A DNA stretch of 64,000 nucleotides from Anseongella ginsenosidimutans (GTDB lineage: Bacteria > Bacteroidota > Bacteroidia > Sphingobacteriales > Sphingobacteriaceae). This document shows positions 36,298 through 46,130 of this stretch, in pieces (position 1 is the first letter of the stretch; every line of letters begins with the position of its first letter). Under the pieces are notes generated by a model. That model worked only from the letters and a program-made list of their open reading frames with translations. It was not told the origin of the DNA and did no database searches. The position numbers and the translations under genes are program-made. Where the stretch lies: NCBI RefSeq assembly GCF_008033235.1, contig NZ_CP042432.1, positions 2,852,001 to 2,916,000 of the forward strand, given 5' to 3'.

Positions 36298-37732
36298 GTT
36301 TTTTCCTTTCGATGGCATTGCCCATATCGTAAACTTGTTGAGGTACCAGGGCCTGAAGGATACTGCTGGCAATACCGGAACGGTATCCTGCCGCGCAATG
36401 TACGACCAGGGGTTTATCCAGCGGGACTTCGCCGGCCCTTTCCCTTAATTCAGGAAGCGGAACATTGATGGCCTGCGGAAAATAGGCGCCTCGGGCAAAT
36501 TCACTTTCATTTCGGGCATCAATGATCGTGTATTTTTCCGGGTGTGCATCAAAGCCGGCCGGCAGCTCTGCCTGGTAACGTTCGTGCTGGCCCGAAAGCC
36601 CGGTAATGGCGCCGGAAATCGCGCTTTCATAACCTATTTTAGCTATTTTTTCCAGCAGCCTTTCTATTTCTTCCCCGGTTTCCGCCAGGAGGTAAAACTT
36701 TTCGCCGGGAGACAGGATACTTCCCAGCCAGGTTTCAAATTTAAGCCCGTCCGGAATATTGAAGGCGCCTTTCAGGTGGTTGGCCCGGAATTTTTCCGTT
36801 GGCCGGGCGTCTATGATGACCTGTTTGTCACCGGCCGCGCCCTGAACCCCGGCCGCGCCCTGAACTCCGGCCGTGCCAGGAACCCTGGTCTCTCCCCCGG
36901 CCGCGCCCTGGACCCCGGCTGTGCCCGGGCCCCCGGGCAGCCCGCCCTCGTAGCGGGGAATGCCAGCCAATGCTTTTTTAAATGCAGGGGCGCCTTGCTG
37001 GTTGATGGCTACGTCGTAACTGAAATATTTTGGGACAAAGGGCTGCTCATCCAGAAGGGCTTTCAGGAAAGCCTCCTTTTCGCTGGTTCTGAACGCGTAG
37101 TTTCCGGCTTTTTCCGCGCCCATTGTACTGCTGTTGGCATCGCTTAGCGATTTTCCGCACAAAGTGCCGGCTCCATGCGCCGGATAAAGCAGCGTTTCAT
37201 CCTGTAAGGGCCGCAGCTTCTGCTCAATGGTATGGAACATGGCAAGGGCCAGCTCTTCCCGTTTCGCGGGATTGTCCTTCATGCTTTCTCTAAGGTCGGG
37301 CCGGCCTACATCTCCTATGAATAAAGTGTCACCGCTGAACAGGGCATGTTCCCTGCCTGCTTCGTCCAGGAGTAAAAAGCATACGCTGTCATAAGAATGG
37401 CCGGGTGTGTAAAGGATCCTGAAGCCGACCTTTCCCAGCTTGATCTGGTCTCCGTCCCTGAGCGATTCATGAGGAAAGGCGGCTTTCATGAATTCACTTG
37501 CATAGATCAGCGCCCCGCTTGTTTCGGCAATTTCTTTGTGACCGCTTACAAAATCGGCATGAGAATGTGTTTCCAGGATGGCGGTAATACGGCTGTTGTG
37601 CTGCCGGGCAAAATCATAATAGGGAGCCGGGTTACGCCCGGGATCGATAAGGGCCAACTCCCCTTCGCTGAGGACGGCGTAGGAATAATGGGAAAGCCCT
37701 TTGTCTTCAAATTGTTTTATCAGCATCTTCAT
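36287..37732 (-). CDS. MBL-fold hydrolase with two rhodanese domains (persulfide dioxygenase-like)
   Basis: About 481 residues. An ETHE1/Blh-type metallo-beta-lactamase domain (THSHADFVSGH, TPGHSYDS, FSGDTLFIGDVGRPDL; residues about 1-235) is followed by a degenerate rhodanese domain lacking the catalytic Cys (about 280-370) and an active-type rhodanese (VHCAAGYRSG, about 385-475). Such fusions oxidise glutathione or CoA persulfide and handle sulfane sulfur. A collagen-like Gly-rich linker (GTAGVQGAAG motifs) joins MBL to the first rhodanese. The start is MKMLIKQF at 37732; 37762 is an alternative. Operon with mnmD. Confidence 0.88.
   Translation of the reverse strand: MKMLIKQFEDKGLSHYSYAVLSEGELALIDPGRNPAPYYDFARQHNSRITAILETHSHADFVSGHKEIAETSGALIYASEFMKAAFPHESLRDGDQIKLGKVGFRILYTPGHSYDSVCFLLLDEAGREHALFSGDTLFIGDVGRPDLRESMKDNPAKREELALAMFHTIEQKLRPLQDETLLYPAHGAGTLCGKSLSDANSSTMGAEKAGNYAFRTSEKEAFLKALLDEQPFVPKYFSYDVAINQQGAPAFKKALAGIPRYEGGLPGGPGTAGVQGAAGGETRVPGTAGVQGAAGVQGAAGDKQVIIDARPTEKFRANHLKGAFNIPDGLKFETWLGSILSPGEKFYLLAETGEEIERLLEKIAKIGYESAISGAITGLSGQHERYQAELPAGFDAHPEKYTIIDARNESEFARGAYFPQAINVPLPELRERAGEVPLDKPLVVHCAAGYRSGIASSILQALVPQQVYDMGNAIERKKHVS
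36828..36945 (-). repeat. Gly-Ala-rich 18-bp repeat segment in the MBL-rhodanese gene
   Basis: Repeats of the word encoding GVQGAA (period 18 bp) interspersed with GTA and GETRVP; it codes for a flexible linker between domains. GC content is clearly above the surrounding gene. Confidence 0.85.
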
Positions 37733-37771
37733 AGCAGGTTTGATTGAAGCGCAATTTACCATGAATTTTGC

Positions 37772-37779
37772 TAATTTTG
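37772..37779 (+). promoter_or_regulatory. -7 box for valS
   Basis: TAATTTTG, perfect TAnnTTTG match, 21 bp before ATG 37801. It supports that start over in-frame codons upstream. Confidence 0.5.
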
Positions 37780-37800
37780 GCCCTCCAAGAAAAAGACCGG

Positions 37801-40500
37801 ATGCACATTTCTAAAACATATGATCCGCGGGAAGCGGAAGAAAAATGGTATTCCTATTGGATGGAAAAAAACTTTTTCCATTCTGAACCGGATGAGCGGG
37901 AACCTTATACCATCGTGATACCTCCGCCAAATGTAACGGGTGTGCTGCACATGGGGCACATGCTTAACAATACCATCCAGGATGTGCTGGTCCGGAGGGC
38001 AAGAATGAAAGGCTTCAATGCCTGCTGGGTACCGGGAACGGATCACGCTTCTATTGCCACCGAAGCAAAAGTGGTGGCCATGCTGCGTGAAAAAGGGATA
38101 TCAAAGCGCGATCTGAGCCGGGACGAATTTATCGCCTATGCCTGGGAATGGAAAGAGAAGTACGGCGGGATCATCCTGGAGCAATTGAAAAAGCTCGGCG
38201 CCTCCTGCGACTGGGAACGCCGCCGTTTTACCATGGATCCGGAGCTTTCGGAAGCCGTGATCGATACGTTTATCCACCTTTATAATAAAGGACTTGTTTA
38301 CCGCGGGCTGAGAATGGTCAACTGGGACCCTCAGGGCCGTACGGCCGTATCGGATGAGGAAGTGATCCGCCGGGAAGTAAACCAGCAATTATATTATGTG
38401 AAGTACCAGGTAGCGGGCGGGGCCCCGGACGAGTGGGTGACGATTGCGACAACGCGGCCGGAAACCATTATGGCCGATACCGCCATTTGCGTGAATCCCC
38501 TTGATCCCCGTTTTCGGCAGCTGCACGGTAAAAAAGTGATCGTTCCGCTGGTTAACCGGGAAATACCGGTGATATTGGATGAATACGTGGAAATGGATTT
38601 TGGAACGGGCTGCCTAAAGGTAACCCCGGCCCATGATCCCAATGATTACGAACTGGGGCTGAAACACGGCCTGGAAGTGATCGATATTCTGAATGAAGAC
38701 GGCACACTCAATGAAAAGGCGGAGGTGTGTATAGGGGAAGATCGCTTTACCGCAAGAAAGAAAGTGGCGCAGCTGCTTTCGGAAGCCGGCAGGCTGGAAA
38801 AGATAGAAGATTATAAGAGCCAGGTGGGGTTTTCGGAACGGACCGATGCCGTGATCGAACCCCGGCTTTCCCTGCAGTGGTTTGTCAGGATGAAGGAACT
38901 CGCCGATCCTGCCCTGGAGGCCGTGGAAAAGGGTGAAGTACAGCTTATCCCGGGCAAGTTTACGGCTACGTATCGCTACTGGATGGAGAACGTGAAGGAT
39001 TGGTGCATTTCCCGCCAGCTCTGGTGGGGGCAGCGAATTCCGGCCTGGTATGATAAAGACGGCGGTTACGTGATCGCAAAAACAGCGGAAGAGGCCCTGG
39101 AAAAGTTTGCCGAAGGAGGGAAGCAACTGCAGCTAACCGAAATAAGACAGGACGAAGATGTGGTAGATACCTGGTTCTCTTCCTGGCTTTGGCCGGTGTC
39201 CGTATTTGATCCTTCGGTTTTAGGAAACCCGGAAAGCAGGGGGAACAAAGACCTGCAGTATTACTATCCGGGCAACGACCTGGTAACAGCCCCCGAGATC
39301 TTGTTTTTCTGGGTGGCGAGGATGATCATGGCCGGCCTGGAATTCCGCGGCGAGGTTCCCTTCAGGAACGTGTACCTGACGGGCATTGTCCGGGACAAGC
39401 AGGGGCGCAAAATGTCCAAGTCACTGGGGAATTCTCCCGATCCTCATGAACTGATTGAAAAGTACGGGGCGGATGGTGTGCGTATGGGCATGCTTATGTC
39501 TTCTCCGGCGGGAAATGACCTGCTTTTTGACGAGAGCTATTGCGAACAGGGCCGGAATTTCGCCAATAAAATATGGAATGCTTTCCGGCTGATCAAGGGT
39601 TGGCAGGTAGCCGGCGAGGCAGGTTATGCCGGCAAGGAGGGTGATGCGGGCGAGGCCGGTCATGCGGGCGAGGCAATGTCTGTGAATGCCCTCCCGAACG
39701 CGCAGGCAATCGCCTGGTTCGGAAGCCGTTTTCAGGCGGAGCTGGGAAATATTGAACAACTGTTCTCGCAGTACCGGCTTTCGGAAGCGTTAATGGCTAT
39801 TTATAAGCTGGTATGGGATGATTTCTGTTCCTGGTACCTGGAAATGATAAAGCCGGCTTACGGCCAGCCAATTGACCAGGCTACCCAAAGGGCCACTATT
39901 TCATTTTTCGAACAGTTATTGAAGGTCATTCATCCCTTCATGCCTTTCATTACGGAAGAACTATGGCATGAACTGGCCCAAAGGGAAGAAATGGACTGCA
40001 TTATCGTAAGTTCATGGCCCCGGCAGGAAACATTCAGCCAGCCGGCACTGGAGGAAATGGAACAGGTACTGGCGCTCATTACCCAGCTGCGCAATATTCG
40101 CAATGAAAAACAAATCTCTTTCAAGGTAACGCTCCCGCTGAGTGTGAAAACGGCCAATGAAGATGTATACCGGCGGCATGAAGAGATTATCCGGAAGCTG
40201 GCTAATATAGAACCGCTTTCTTTTGTAAAGGAAAATGTAGCCGGCCTGAGCTTCCTGGTAAAGACCGATGAATTTTTTGTTGATCTTGGCAGAAATATAG
40301 ATGTGGAGGCGGAAAAGGACCGGATAGCTAAGGAACTTGCTTACCTTCAGGGCTTTCTCCGTTCGGTGCGGGCTAAGCTGGGCAACGAACGCTTTGTCCA
40401 AAACGCGCGCGCGGAAGTAGTGGAAAACGAAAGAAAGAAAGAAGCCGACGCGGCGGCGAAGATCAGCGCGCTGGAGAAAAATCTCGCAAGTTTGGAATAA
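37801..40500 (+). CDS. valS: Valine--tRNA ligase
   Basis: About 899 residues. Class I synthetase with HIGH-type [15 protein letters not shown], an editing domain ([18 protein letters not shown]), [15 protein letters not shown] motif ([14 protein letters not shown]), the anticodon-binding domain and a C-terminal coiled coil ([19 protein letters not shown]). It charges tRNA(Val). A 6-residue repeat insert, [21 protein letters not shown], sits at about residues 605-625, between the catalytic core and the anticodon-binding domain. Confidence 0.98.
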   Translation: MHISKTYDPREAEEKWYSYWMEKNFFHSEPDEREPYTIVIPPPNVTGVLHMGHMLNNTIQDVLVRRARMKGFNACWVPGTDHASIATEAKVVAMLREKGISKRDLSRDEFIAYAWEWKEKYGGIILEQLKKLGASCDWERRRFTMDPELSEAVIDTFIHLYNKGLVYRGLRMVNWDPQGRTAVSDEEVIRREVNQQLYYVKYQVAGGAPDEWVTIATTRPETIMADTAICVNPLDPRFRQLHGKKVIVPLVNREIPVILDEYVEMDFGTGCLKVTPAHDPNDYELGLKHGLEVIDILNEDGTLNEKAEVCIGEDRFTARKKVAQLLSEAGRLEKIEDYKSQVGFSERTDAVIEPRLSLQWFVRMKELADPALEAVEKGEVQLIPGKFTATYRYWMENVKDWCISRQLWWGQRIPAWYDKDGGYVIAKTAEEALEKFAEGGKQLQLTEIRQDEDVVDTWFSSWLWPVSVFDPSVLGNPESRGNKDLQYYYPGNDLVTAPEILFFWVARMIMAGLEFRGEVPFRNVYLTGIVRDKQGRKMSKSLGNSPDPHELIEKYGADGVRMGMLMSSPAGNDLLFDESYCEQGRNFANKIWNAFRLIKGWQVAGEAGYAGKEGDAGEAGHAGEAMSVNALPNAQAIAWFGSRFQAELGNIEQLFSQYRLSEALMAIYKLVWDDFCSWYLEMIKPAYGQPIDQATQRATISFFEQLLKVIHPFMPFITEELWHELAQREEMDCIIVSSWPRQETFSQPALEEMEQVLALITQLRNIRNEKQISFKVTLPLSVKTANEDVYRRHEEIIRKLANIEPLSFVKENVAGLSFLVKTDEFFVDLGRNIDVEAEKDRIAKELAYLQGFLRSVRAKLGNERFVQNARAEVVENERKKEADAAAKISALEKNLASLE
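39613..39675 (+). repeat. 18-bp tandem repeat inside valS
   Basis: Three and a half copies of an 18-bp unit (form GGCGAGGCNGGTNATGCN) starting at 39613, 39631, 39649 and 39667; encodes GEAGxA. Confidence 0.9.
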
Positions 40501-40539
40501 ATGATTTTCTATTATAAATTTATCTCTCTATAGAAGATC

Positions 40540-40893
40540 ATGCAAGCAAATCTCACGCCGGAGAAGATTGAATTAATGGACCGGTATCTTGACCACGAGC
40601 TATCCGAACAGGAAGCGGAAGCGTTTGAAAGAGAACTGGCCGAACGGCCCGGAATGCTCGGGGAATTGAGGGAATATACCCTGTTCCGGAATAACCTGAA
40701 TTTCATCACTTCGGAGAAAGACTTTTCCGAGGTGAACAAGGCTTATTTGAGATACAGGAACCCCAAATCCAAGATCGTGAAGCTTTTGCGTGTGATCACC
40801 TGGTTGCTGGTGATCCTGACCTTGTTTATAGGATACCTGATCTTTAGCAGGAACGACCTATTCGAAATATTCCTTCATTCTTTCAAAGAATGA
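40540..40893 (+). CDS. Small single-pass membrane protein, anti-sigma-like N-terminus
   Basis: 117 residues. The N-terminus [25 protein letters not shown] resembles the zf-HC2-type start of anti-sigma factors (usually L-x-x-Y-x-x-G-E-L) but has no zinc-binding Cys/His set. One membrane helix follows ([18 protein letters not shown], about residues 83-101). No sigma factor is adjacent. Its last 36 bp overlap the 3' end of the convergent dnaJ gene. Function unknown; an anti-sigma or septum-type scaffold role is speculative. Confidence 0.65.
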   Translation: MQANLTPEKIELMDRYLDHELSEQEAEAFERELAERPGMLGELREYTLFRNNLNFITSEKDFSEVNKAYLRYRNPKSKIVKLLRVITWLLVILTLFIGYLIFSRNDLFEIFLHSFKE

Positions 40894-42021
40894 TTTATCC
40901 TTTTTATCCGGATGCGGCGCAAAATTATCCGACCCTCTTAGCTTTTCAAGCACATCGCGCTCTTCCTGACTCAGATTCTTCGGCGTCCATATATTGACAT
41001 ACACCAGCTGATCGCCTTTTGCGTAACCGTTCACTTCGGGGATACCTTTTCCTTTCAGCCGCAATATCTTTCCGCTTTGCGTACCGGGATCTATCTTTAT
41101 CCGCGCTTTTCCGTCCACGATGGGTACTTCAACAGAGGTTCCCAGGGCGGCGTCAATAAAGCTGATGTGCAGATCGTAAACGACATTGTTCCCGTCCCGT
41201 TTCAGCGTAGCATGTTCTATTTCCTCAATGAGAATGATCAGGTCGCCGGGAACTCCTCCGCGCTGGGCGGCATTTCCTTTGCCGCTCATTGACAGCTGCA
41301 TGCCGTCTGTCACTCCGGGCGGAATATTGATCGTAATCGTTTCTTCGCCCCGGGTAACGCCTTCTCCATTACAGGAAGTACATTTATCCGTGATCACCTG
41401 GCCTTCGCCGTGACAGGCCGGGCAGGTGCTGGTTGTTTGCATTTGTCCCAGGATCGTGTTGGTGACCCGGCGAACGCTGCCTGCTCCGTGGCAGGTTGGG
41501 CAAGTGCGGTAAGCTCCGCCGTCTTTGGCGCCCGTTCCGGTACATACCGGGCAGGTGATCAGCTTGTTTACCTTAATGGTTTTCTCAACGCCTTTAACAA
41601 TTTCCTCGAGCGTGAGCTTTATTTTGATCCGCAGGTTAGATCCGCGGTTAACGCGTCTTCCCCCGCCGCTGCGCGCGCCGCCAAAAAAGCTCTCAAAGGG
41701 ATTGTGGCCGCCGAAAACATCTCCGAATTGCTCGAAAATGTCTTCCATGCTCATGCCGCCGCCGCTGAACCCGCCTCCCCGGCCGCCGCCAAAGCCGGCG
41801 CCCTGATGGCCGTACTGATCATACCGGCGTCGTTTTTCGGCGTCGCTAAGTACCTCATACGCTTCTGCCGCCTCCTTGAACTTCTCTTCAGCCTCTTTAT
41901 CGCCCGGGTTCTTGTCGGGGTGATATTTGATTGCCATTTTGCGATAGGCTTTCTTGATATCATCCGCGCCTGAGTTACGGGGAATTCCAAGTATATCGTA
42001 ATAATCTCTTTTTGTGGCCAT
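40858..42021 (-). CDS. dnaJ: Chaperone DnaJ
   Basis: 387 residues, full type I: J domain with HPD (YHPDKNPGD, about residue 33-35), G/F-rich linker, four CxxCxGxG zinc motifs ([32 protein letters not shown]), and C-terminal substrate-binding domains. It is the co-chaperone that stimulates DnaK ATPase. One bp after grpE, in operon; dnaK is not in the window. No CIRCE or other heat-shock operator recognised upstream. Confidence 0.98.
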   Translation of the reverse strand: MATKRDYYDILGIPRNSGADDIKKAYRKMAIKYHPDKNPGDKEAEEKFKEAAEAYEVLSDAEKRRRYDQYGHQGAGFGGGRGGGFSGGGMSMEDIFEQFGDVFGGHNPFESFFGGARSGGGRRVNRGSNLRIKIKLTLEEIVKGVEKTIKVNKLITCPVCTGTGAKDGGAYRTCPTCHGAGSVRRVTNTILGQMQTTSTCPACHGEGQVITDKCTSCNGEGVTRGEETITINIPPGVTDGMQLSMSGKGNAAQRGGVPGDLIILIEEIEHATLKRDGNNVVYDLHISFIDAALGTSVEVPIVDGKARIKIDPGTQSGKILRLKGKGIPEVNGYAKGDQLVYVNIWTPKNLSQEERDVLEKLRGSDNFAPHPDKKDKSFFERMKEYFE

Positions 42022-42022
42022 A

Positions 42023-42700
42023 TTATGCCCCTACAAGTACTTTAGCGAAACGAATTACTTTATCATTCAGGTAGTATCCCTTTTCCAGCTGATCTACTAC
42101 CTTTCCCTTCATGTCTTCGGAAGGTGCGGGAACGTTTGTTACCGCTTCATGAAGGTCCGGATCGAATGGCATCCCGATAGCTTCCATCTCTTTTACACCC
42201 TGCTGGGAAAGAATGCTCCTGAATTTGGCAATGATAAGGTCAATACCTTCTTTTATTGCCTGTACATCAGTTGCGGTTTCCATTGATTTTTGCGCCCGGT
42301 CAAAATCATCCATGACGGGAAGAAGTGCCAATATGACGCCTTTGGACGCGGTTCCGATCAACTCCACTCTTTCCTTTACCGAACGGCGTTTGAAATTATC
42401 GAATTCAGCGAACAGACGCAGATGTTTATCATTCAGCGCCTCTATTTCCTGCCTCAGCTTTTCCTCCACAGGTGGTTCCGGGGCAATTTCGTTATCAAGG
42501 GTTTCGGCTCCGGCCGCTTCACTGCCCGTCGTTCCTGCGGCCTCACTGCCTGCTGTTCCGGGCATTTCATCGCCAGCCTGCTCCGCCGGAGGGACTTCTC
42601 CGGAGGCTGCGTCGGTAAAATCGTCCTTCTTATTCATTGGATCTTCGTTCTCCAAACCGTTCTCCTGTTCTTTCCTTTCGTTGTCTTTCTTCTTCCACAT
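42023..42700 (-). CDS. grpE: Nucleotide exchange factor GrpE
   Basis: 225 residues. A long acidic, Ala/Gly/Glu-rich N-terminal part (about 1-75) contains two repeats of the form [16 protein letters not shown]. The conserved GrpE coiled coil and beta domain follow ([56 protein letters not shown]). It releases ADP from DnaK and is cotranscribed with dnaJ. Confidence 0.97.
   Translation of the reverse strand: MWKKKDNERKEQENGLENEDPMNKKDDFTDAASGEVPPAEQAGDEMPGTAGSEAAGTTGSEAAGAETLDNEIAPEPPVEEKLRQEIEALNDKHLRLFAEFDNFKRRSVKERVELIGTASKGVILALLPVMDDFDRAQKSMETATDVQAIKEGIDLIIAKFRSILSQQGVKEMEAIGMPFDPDLHEAVTNVPAPSEDMKGKVVDQLEKGYYLNDKVIRFAKVLVGA
42507..42562 (-). repeat. 24-bp repeat in the grpE N-terminal region
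   Basis: About two copies of a 24-bp unit encoding G-T-[A/T]-G-S-E-A-A plus a partial third, in the disordered N-terminus. Confidence 0.75.
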
Positions 42701-42800
42701 GCTGTTTCTCTTATAGAATTCTATTCAGGGCTTTTAACGCAAAATGCCTGCCGCAAGCTAAAAAGCGGTCATCATGTCAGTTTTCTGTCAAAATGCTGTG

Positions 42801-43490
42801 CTAATTTCCCGGCACCGTGGCGTTCTCATATACTTTTCCGTTCTCACATTTAACAATGCGGGAAGGAAAACGTTCAATGATTCGGTAATCATGAGTGGCC
42901 ATGAGTACCGCAGTTCCCAGTTTGCTGATGCTTTTCAGGAGATTCAGGATCTCTGAGGACGTTTTCGGGTCCAGGTTGCCCGTGGGTTCGTCCGCCAGGA
43001 TCACCTCGGGGTGGTTCAGCAGGGCCCGGGCAATTACCACCCGCTGCTGTTCTCCGCCGGAGATCTCATGTGGCCATTTATGCCGTTTGTGAACAAGGCC
43101 TACATTCTGTAATACTTCGTCAATGCGGGCCGACATGATCTTTTTATCGGTCCAGCCGGTGGCCCGGAGTACGAAGAGAAGGTTTTCTTCGATCGTCCTG
43201 TCGGTCAGCAGCTGAAAGTCCTGAAAAACGATCCCGAGTTTACGCCGCAGGTAGGGGACGTCTTTCTTTTTCAGTGTGCGCAGGTTAACTCCCCCGATCC
43301 AGGCGTCGCCGTTGGTCAGTTCAAGGTCGGCATAAAGTATTTTCAGCAGGCTGGATTTTCCGCTTCCTGTCTCGCCGATGAGGTAAACGAATTCGCCTTT
43401 GTTGATATGAAGGCTTACATCGGTGAGTACCAGGTGCTTGTTATATTGAAAAATGTCGGCATTTTCTATTTTTATGACGTTTTGTTCCAT
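42801..43490 (-). CDS. ftsE: Cell division ATP-binding protein FtsE
   Basis: About 229 residues. ABC ATPase: Walker [10 protein letters not shown], signature SGGEQQRV, Walker [13 protein letters not shown], and the H-loop (MATHDYR). FtsE with FtsX (not in window) activates peptidoglycan hydrolases at the septum. ATG 43490 is chosen, 2 bp after the small upstream ORF; an in-frame TTG at 43496 is less likely. Confidence 0.93.
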   Translation of the reverse strand: MEQNVIKIENADIFQYNKHLVLTDVSLHINKGEFVYLIGETGSGKSSLLKILYADLELTNGDAWIGGVNLRTLKKKDVPYLRRKLGIVFQDFQLLTDRTIEENLLFVLRATGWTDKKIMSARIDEVLQNVGLVHKRHKWPHEISGGEQQRVVIARALLNHPEVILADEPTGNLDPKTSSEILNLLKSISKLGTAVLMATHDYRIIERFPSRIVKCENGKVYENATVPGN

Positions 43491-43492
43491 GC

Positions 43493-43696
43493 TCAAATAT
43501 CCAGTTTGATGATCTTTCCGAAAGGGAGTTCCTTAACGATCTCCATGATATACGCCGTTTTTTCAGCGAGTCCGCACTTTTCCAGCGCCCGGTCCGGGCG
43601 ATCTACCCGGAAGTAGGCCAGGAGGGTAAACTCATCGTCCCGCAGCTGAACGTAATCGGGAATTTTTGCTACTCCTTTAACTTTTATCAGGTACAA
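43493..43696 (-). CDS. Conserved small protein upstream of ftsE
   Basis: 67 residues, compact, no signal or membrane segment. The text (VKGVAKIPDYVQLRDDEFTLLAYFRVDRPD; LPFGKIIKLDI) is the kind of small cytosolic protein I recall beside ftsE in other Bacteroidota. The only start in frame is TTG (43696) after a TGA stop. It ends 2 bp before ftsE, so coupling is likely. Function unknown. Confidence 0.72.
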   Translation of the reverse strand: MYLIKVKGVAKIPDYVQLRDDEFTLLAYFRVDRPDRALEKCGLAEKTAYIMEIVKELPFGKIIKLDI

Positions 43697-43785
43697 TTTA
43701 GTGTATCTGTTTATGATTTTTCAAAAATACGTTTTTGCATAAAACTTTCGCATCTTTAACCTTTGTTCTTTCGTTATATATCTGA

Positions 43786-46126
43786 ATGAAACACTGGTTG
43801 CTGCTATTTCTTTTATCGGCGTCCCTGCCTGCTTATGCCCAGGCGCAGCCTGCCGGGCAACGATATACGCTGAGCGGCTACCTGAAGGACGCGGCCACGG
43901 GGGAAGCCTTAAGCGGCGTTACTGTAAGCGCGGGCGAAAGCGGCACTGCATCCAATAATTACGGGTTTTACTCGCTTACCCTGCCCCGTGGGAGGTATAC
44001 GATCCGCTTTTCCAGCATTGGTTTTGAGCCGGTCAGCCGCGTGGTAGAACTGGAAGGCAACCTGCGTGTAGACCAGGAACTTCAGGTTGCCGCCGGCTTG
44101 CTGGAAGAAGTGGTAGTAAGCGAGGAAAAAAAGGGGGGGATGTCCGCGACCTGTCCATGAGTACCAATACTTTAGACATCAGGCAGATAAGGAACATTCC
44201 TGCCTTACTGGGAGAAGTGGATATTGTACGAAGTATCCAGCTACTGCCCGGTGTTTCCACCGTCGGGGAAGGAGCGGGAGGTTTTAATGTCAGGGGCGGC
44301 GCGGCCGATCAGAACCTGGTACTGCTTGATGAGGCGCCCGTATATAATACCTCGCATTTGTTTGGCTTCTTTTCTATTTTCAATCCCGATGCCGTAAAGG
44401 AGGTCACCCTGGTGAAGGGAGGGATCCCGGCCCGGTACGGGGGAAGGAGTTCTTCGCTGCTGGACGTGCGCATGTCGGAAGGAAATTACCGGGAACTGCG
44501 CGTGGACGGCGGGATCGGGCTTGTTTTCAGCCGTCTTGCCCTGGAAGGGCCTCTTAAAAAAGATACCGCTTCTTTTCTGCTCGCAGCACGGCGTTCCTAT
44601 ATTGATTTCCTGGCAGCTCCTTTCCTGGAGGAGGACATGAAAGATGCGCTGTTCAATTTTTACGACCTTACCGCGAAAGTGAACTATCGCGTAAATAAAC
44701 GCAACAGCCTGTTCATCAGCGGTACCCTGGCACGGGATAACTTCGGGCAAAGTTTTACCTTTAACTGGGGTAATACCACCACCACGGCGCGCTGGAACCA
44801 TCTTTTCAGCGACCGATTGTTTATGAACCTGACGGGGATCTACAGCAATTACGATTATGAACTCCGCTTCGGCGAAGCGGGGGAACAATCTTTCAACTGG
44901 GACTCAAAAATCCTCAATTTTAGCCTGAAGCCGGATTTTATCTTCTATCTGAACGCGTCCAATACCCTGCGCTTTGGCGCTAAGGCAACCTGGTATAAGT
45001 TTGAACCGGGAAACGGCGTGGTGGGTAACTGGGACGAAAGCAATAATATAAGCCTGCCGTTGAAATACGCGCTGGAGTCAGGCGTTTACCTTGAAAATGA
45101 GCAAAGGCTGGGGGCAGGAATAGCCCTGCAGTATGGCCTTCGTTATTCGCGTTTCAATTATCTTGGCCCGGGGAAGGTGTATACTTACCATGATACGGTC
45201 CCCAATGAGCCTCGCAGGCTGAAGCAGGAGTATGAAGCCGGCCGGTCGGAATCCATTACAGTTTACGATCAGCTGGAACCCCGTTTTTCGCTGAAGATCG
45301 GCATCGGTGATAATAGTTCCCTGAAAGCTTCCTATAACCGGCAGGCGCAGTACCTTCACCTGGTTTCCAATACCGCGGCCACCACCCCCTGGACGTCTGG
45401 ACGCCGAGTACCAATAATATCAAGCCCCAAACCTCCAGCCAGTACGCCATTGGTTACTTCCGGGATTTTGGCGAGGCTTTCCATGCGTCCGTTGAACTGT
45501 ATTATAAAGATATTCTGAACCAGCTGGACTATATTGATAATTCCGAAATCATTCTTAATGAATACCTGGAAGGGGAGTTGCTGCCCGCCAGGGGAAGGGC
45601 CTACGGAGCGGAGTTCTTCCTGGAGAAAACGCTCGGAAGGTTTACAGGTTGGGTCAGCTACACGCTGTCGCGGTCCCTGCGAAAAGCGGAGGGGATCAAT
45701 AACGGGAACTGGTTTTTCAATCGTTATGACCGTACGCATGTGCTGAATACGGTGCTTAGTTCACGCCTGGGGAAGCGCTGGACGGTTTCCGGAACCTGGG
45801 TTTATTATTCAGGAACGCCAGCTACCTTTCCTACCAGCCGGCTGGAGATCCAGGGCTGGCAGATCCCCTATAATACCAGCGGACGACGGAATAATTACCG
45901 GGTGGGCCCGTACCATCGCCTTGACCTTTCAGCCACCCTGAAAGGGAGAGAAGGCGGGAAATGGAACAGCAGCTGGGTGTTTTCGTTGTATAACGTGTAT
46001 AACCGCCGGAATCCTTACAGCGTTTTCTTTCAGCAGGATCCGGATAACCCCGTACGCACGCAGGCTGTGAGGTTGTCAGTCGTGGGTTCTATTATCCCGG
46101 CGGTCACGTATAATTTTAGTTTTTGA
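43786..46126 (+). pseudogene. TonB-dependent receptor, two frameshifts
   Basis: Three consecutive frames make one receptor of about 780 residues. Part 1 (43786-44160) has a signal peptide and a carboxypeptidase-like beta-sandwich (LSGYLKDAATGEALSGVTV). Part 2 (44133-45518) has the plug (GGFNVRGGAADQNLVLLDEAPVYN) and most of the barrel. Part 3 (in frame from about 45390 to 46126) has the last strands, ending YNFSF. The breaks lie at A7G7 (44126-44139) and C5 (45385-45389), and each needs a -1 shift or one extra base. The first contains A AAA AAG in the reading phase of a -1 slippery site, and part 1's TGA overlaps an ATG at 44157 (ATGA). The receptor family usually pairs with DUF4249, found 4 bp downstream. 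Confidence 0.85.
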
Positions 46127-46130
46127 CCTT

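Noticed and set aside
41410-41973. 187-residue plus-strand ORF opposite dnaJ
   Set aside because: Shadow of the Gly-rich and zinc-finger parts of dnaJ.
42740-42780. Possible terminator after ftsE (CCGC/GCGG around 42750-42769)
   Set aside because: Stem of only 4-5 bp with a 10-nt loop and no T-tract in the right place.
44157-45518. A separate gene starting at the ATG in ATGA
   Set aside because: It would begin in the middle of the receptor plug region without a signal peptide. The preceding frame supplies exactly the missing N-terminus, so one broken receptor gene is the better reading.
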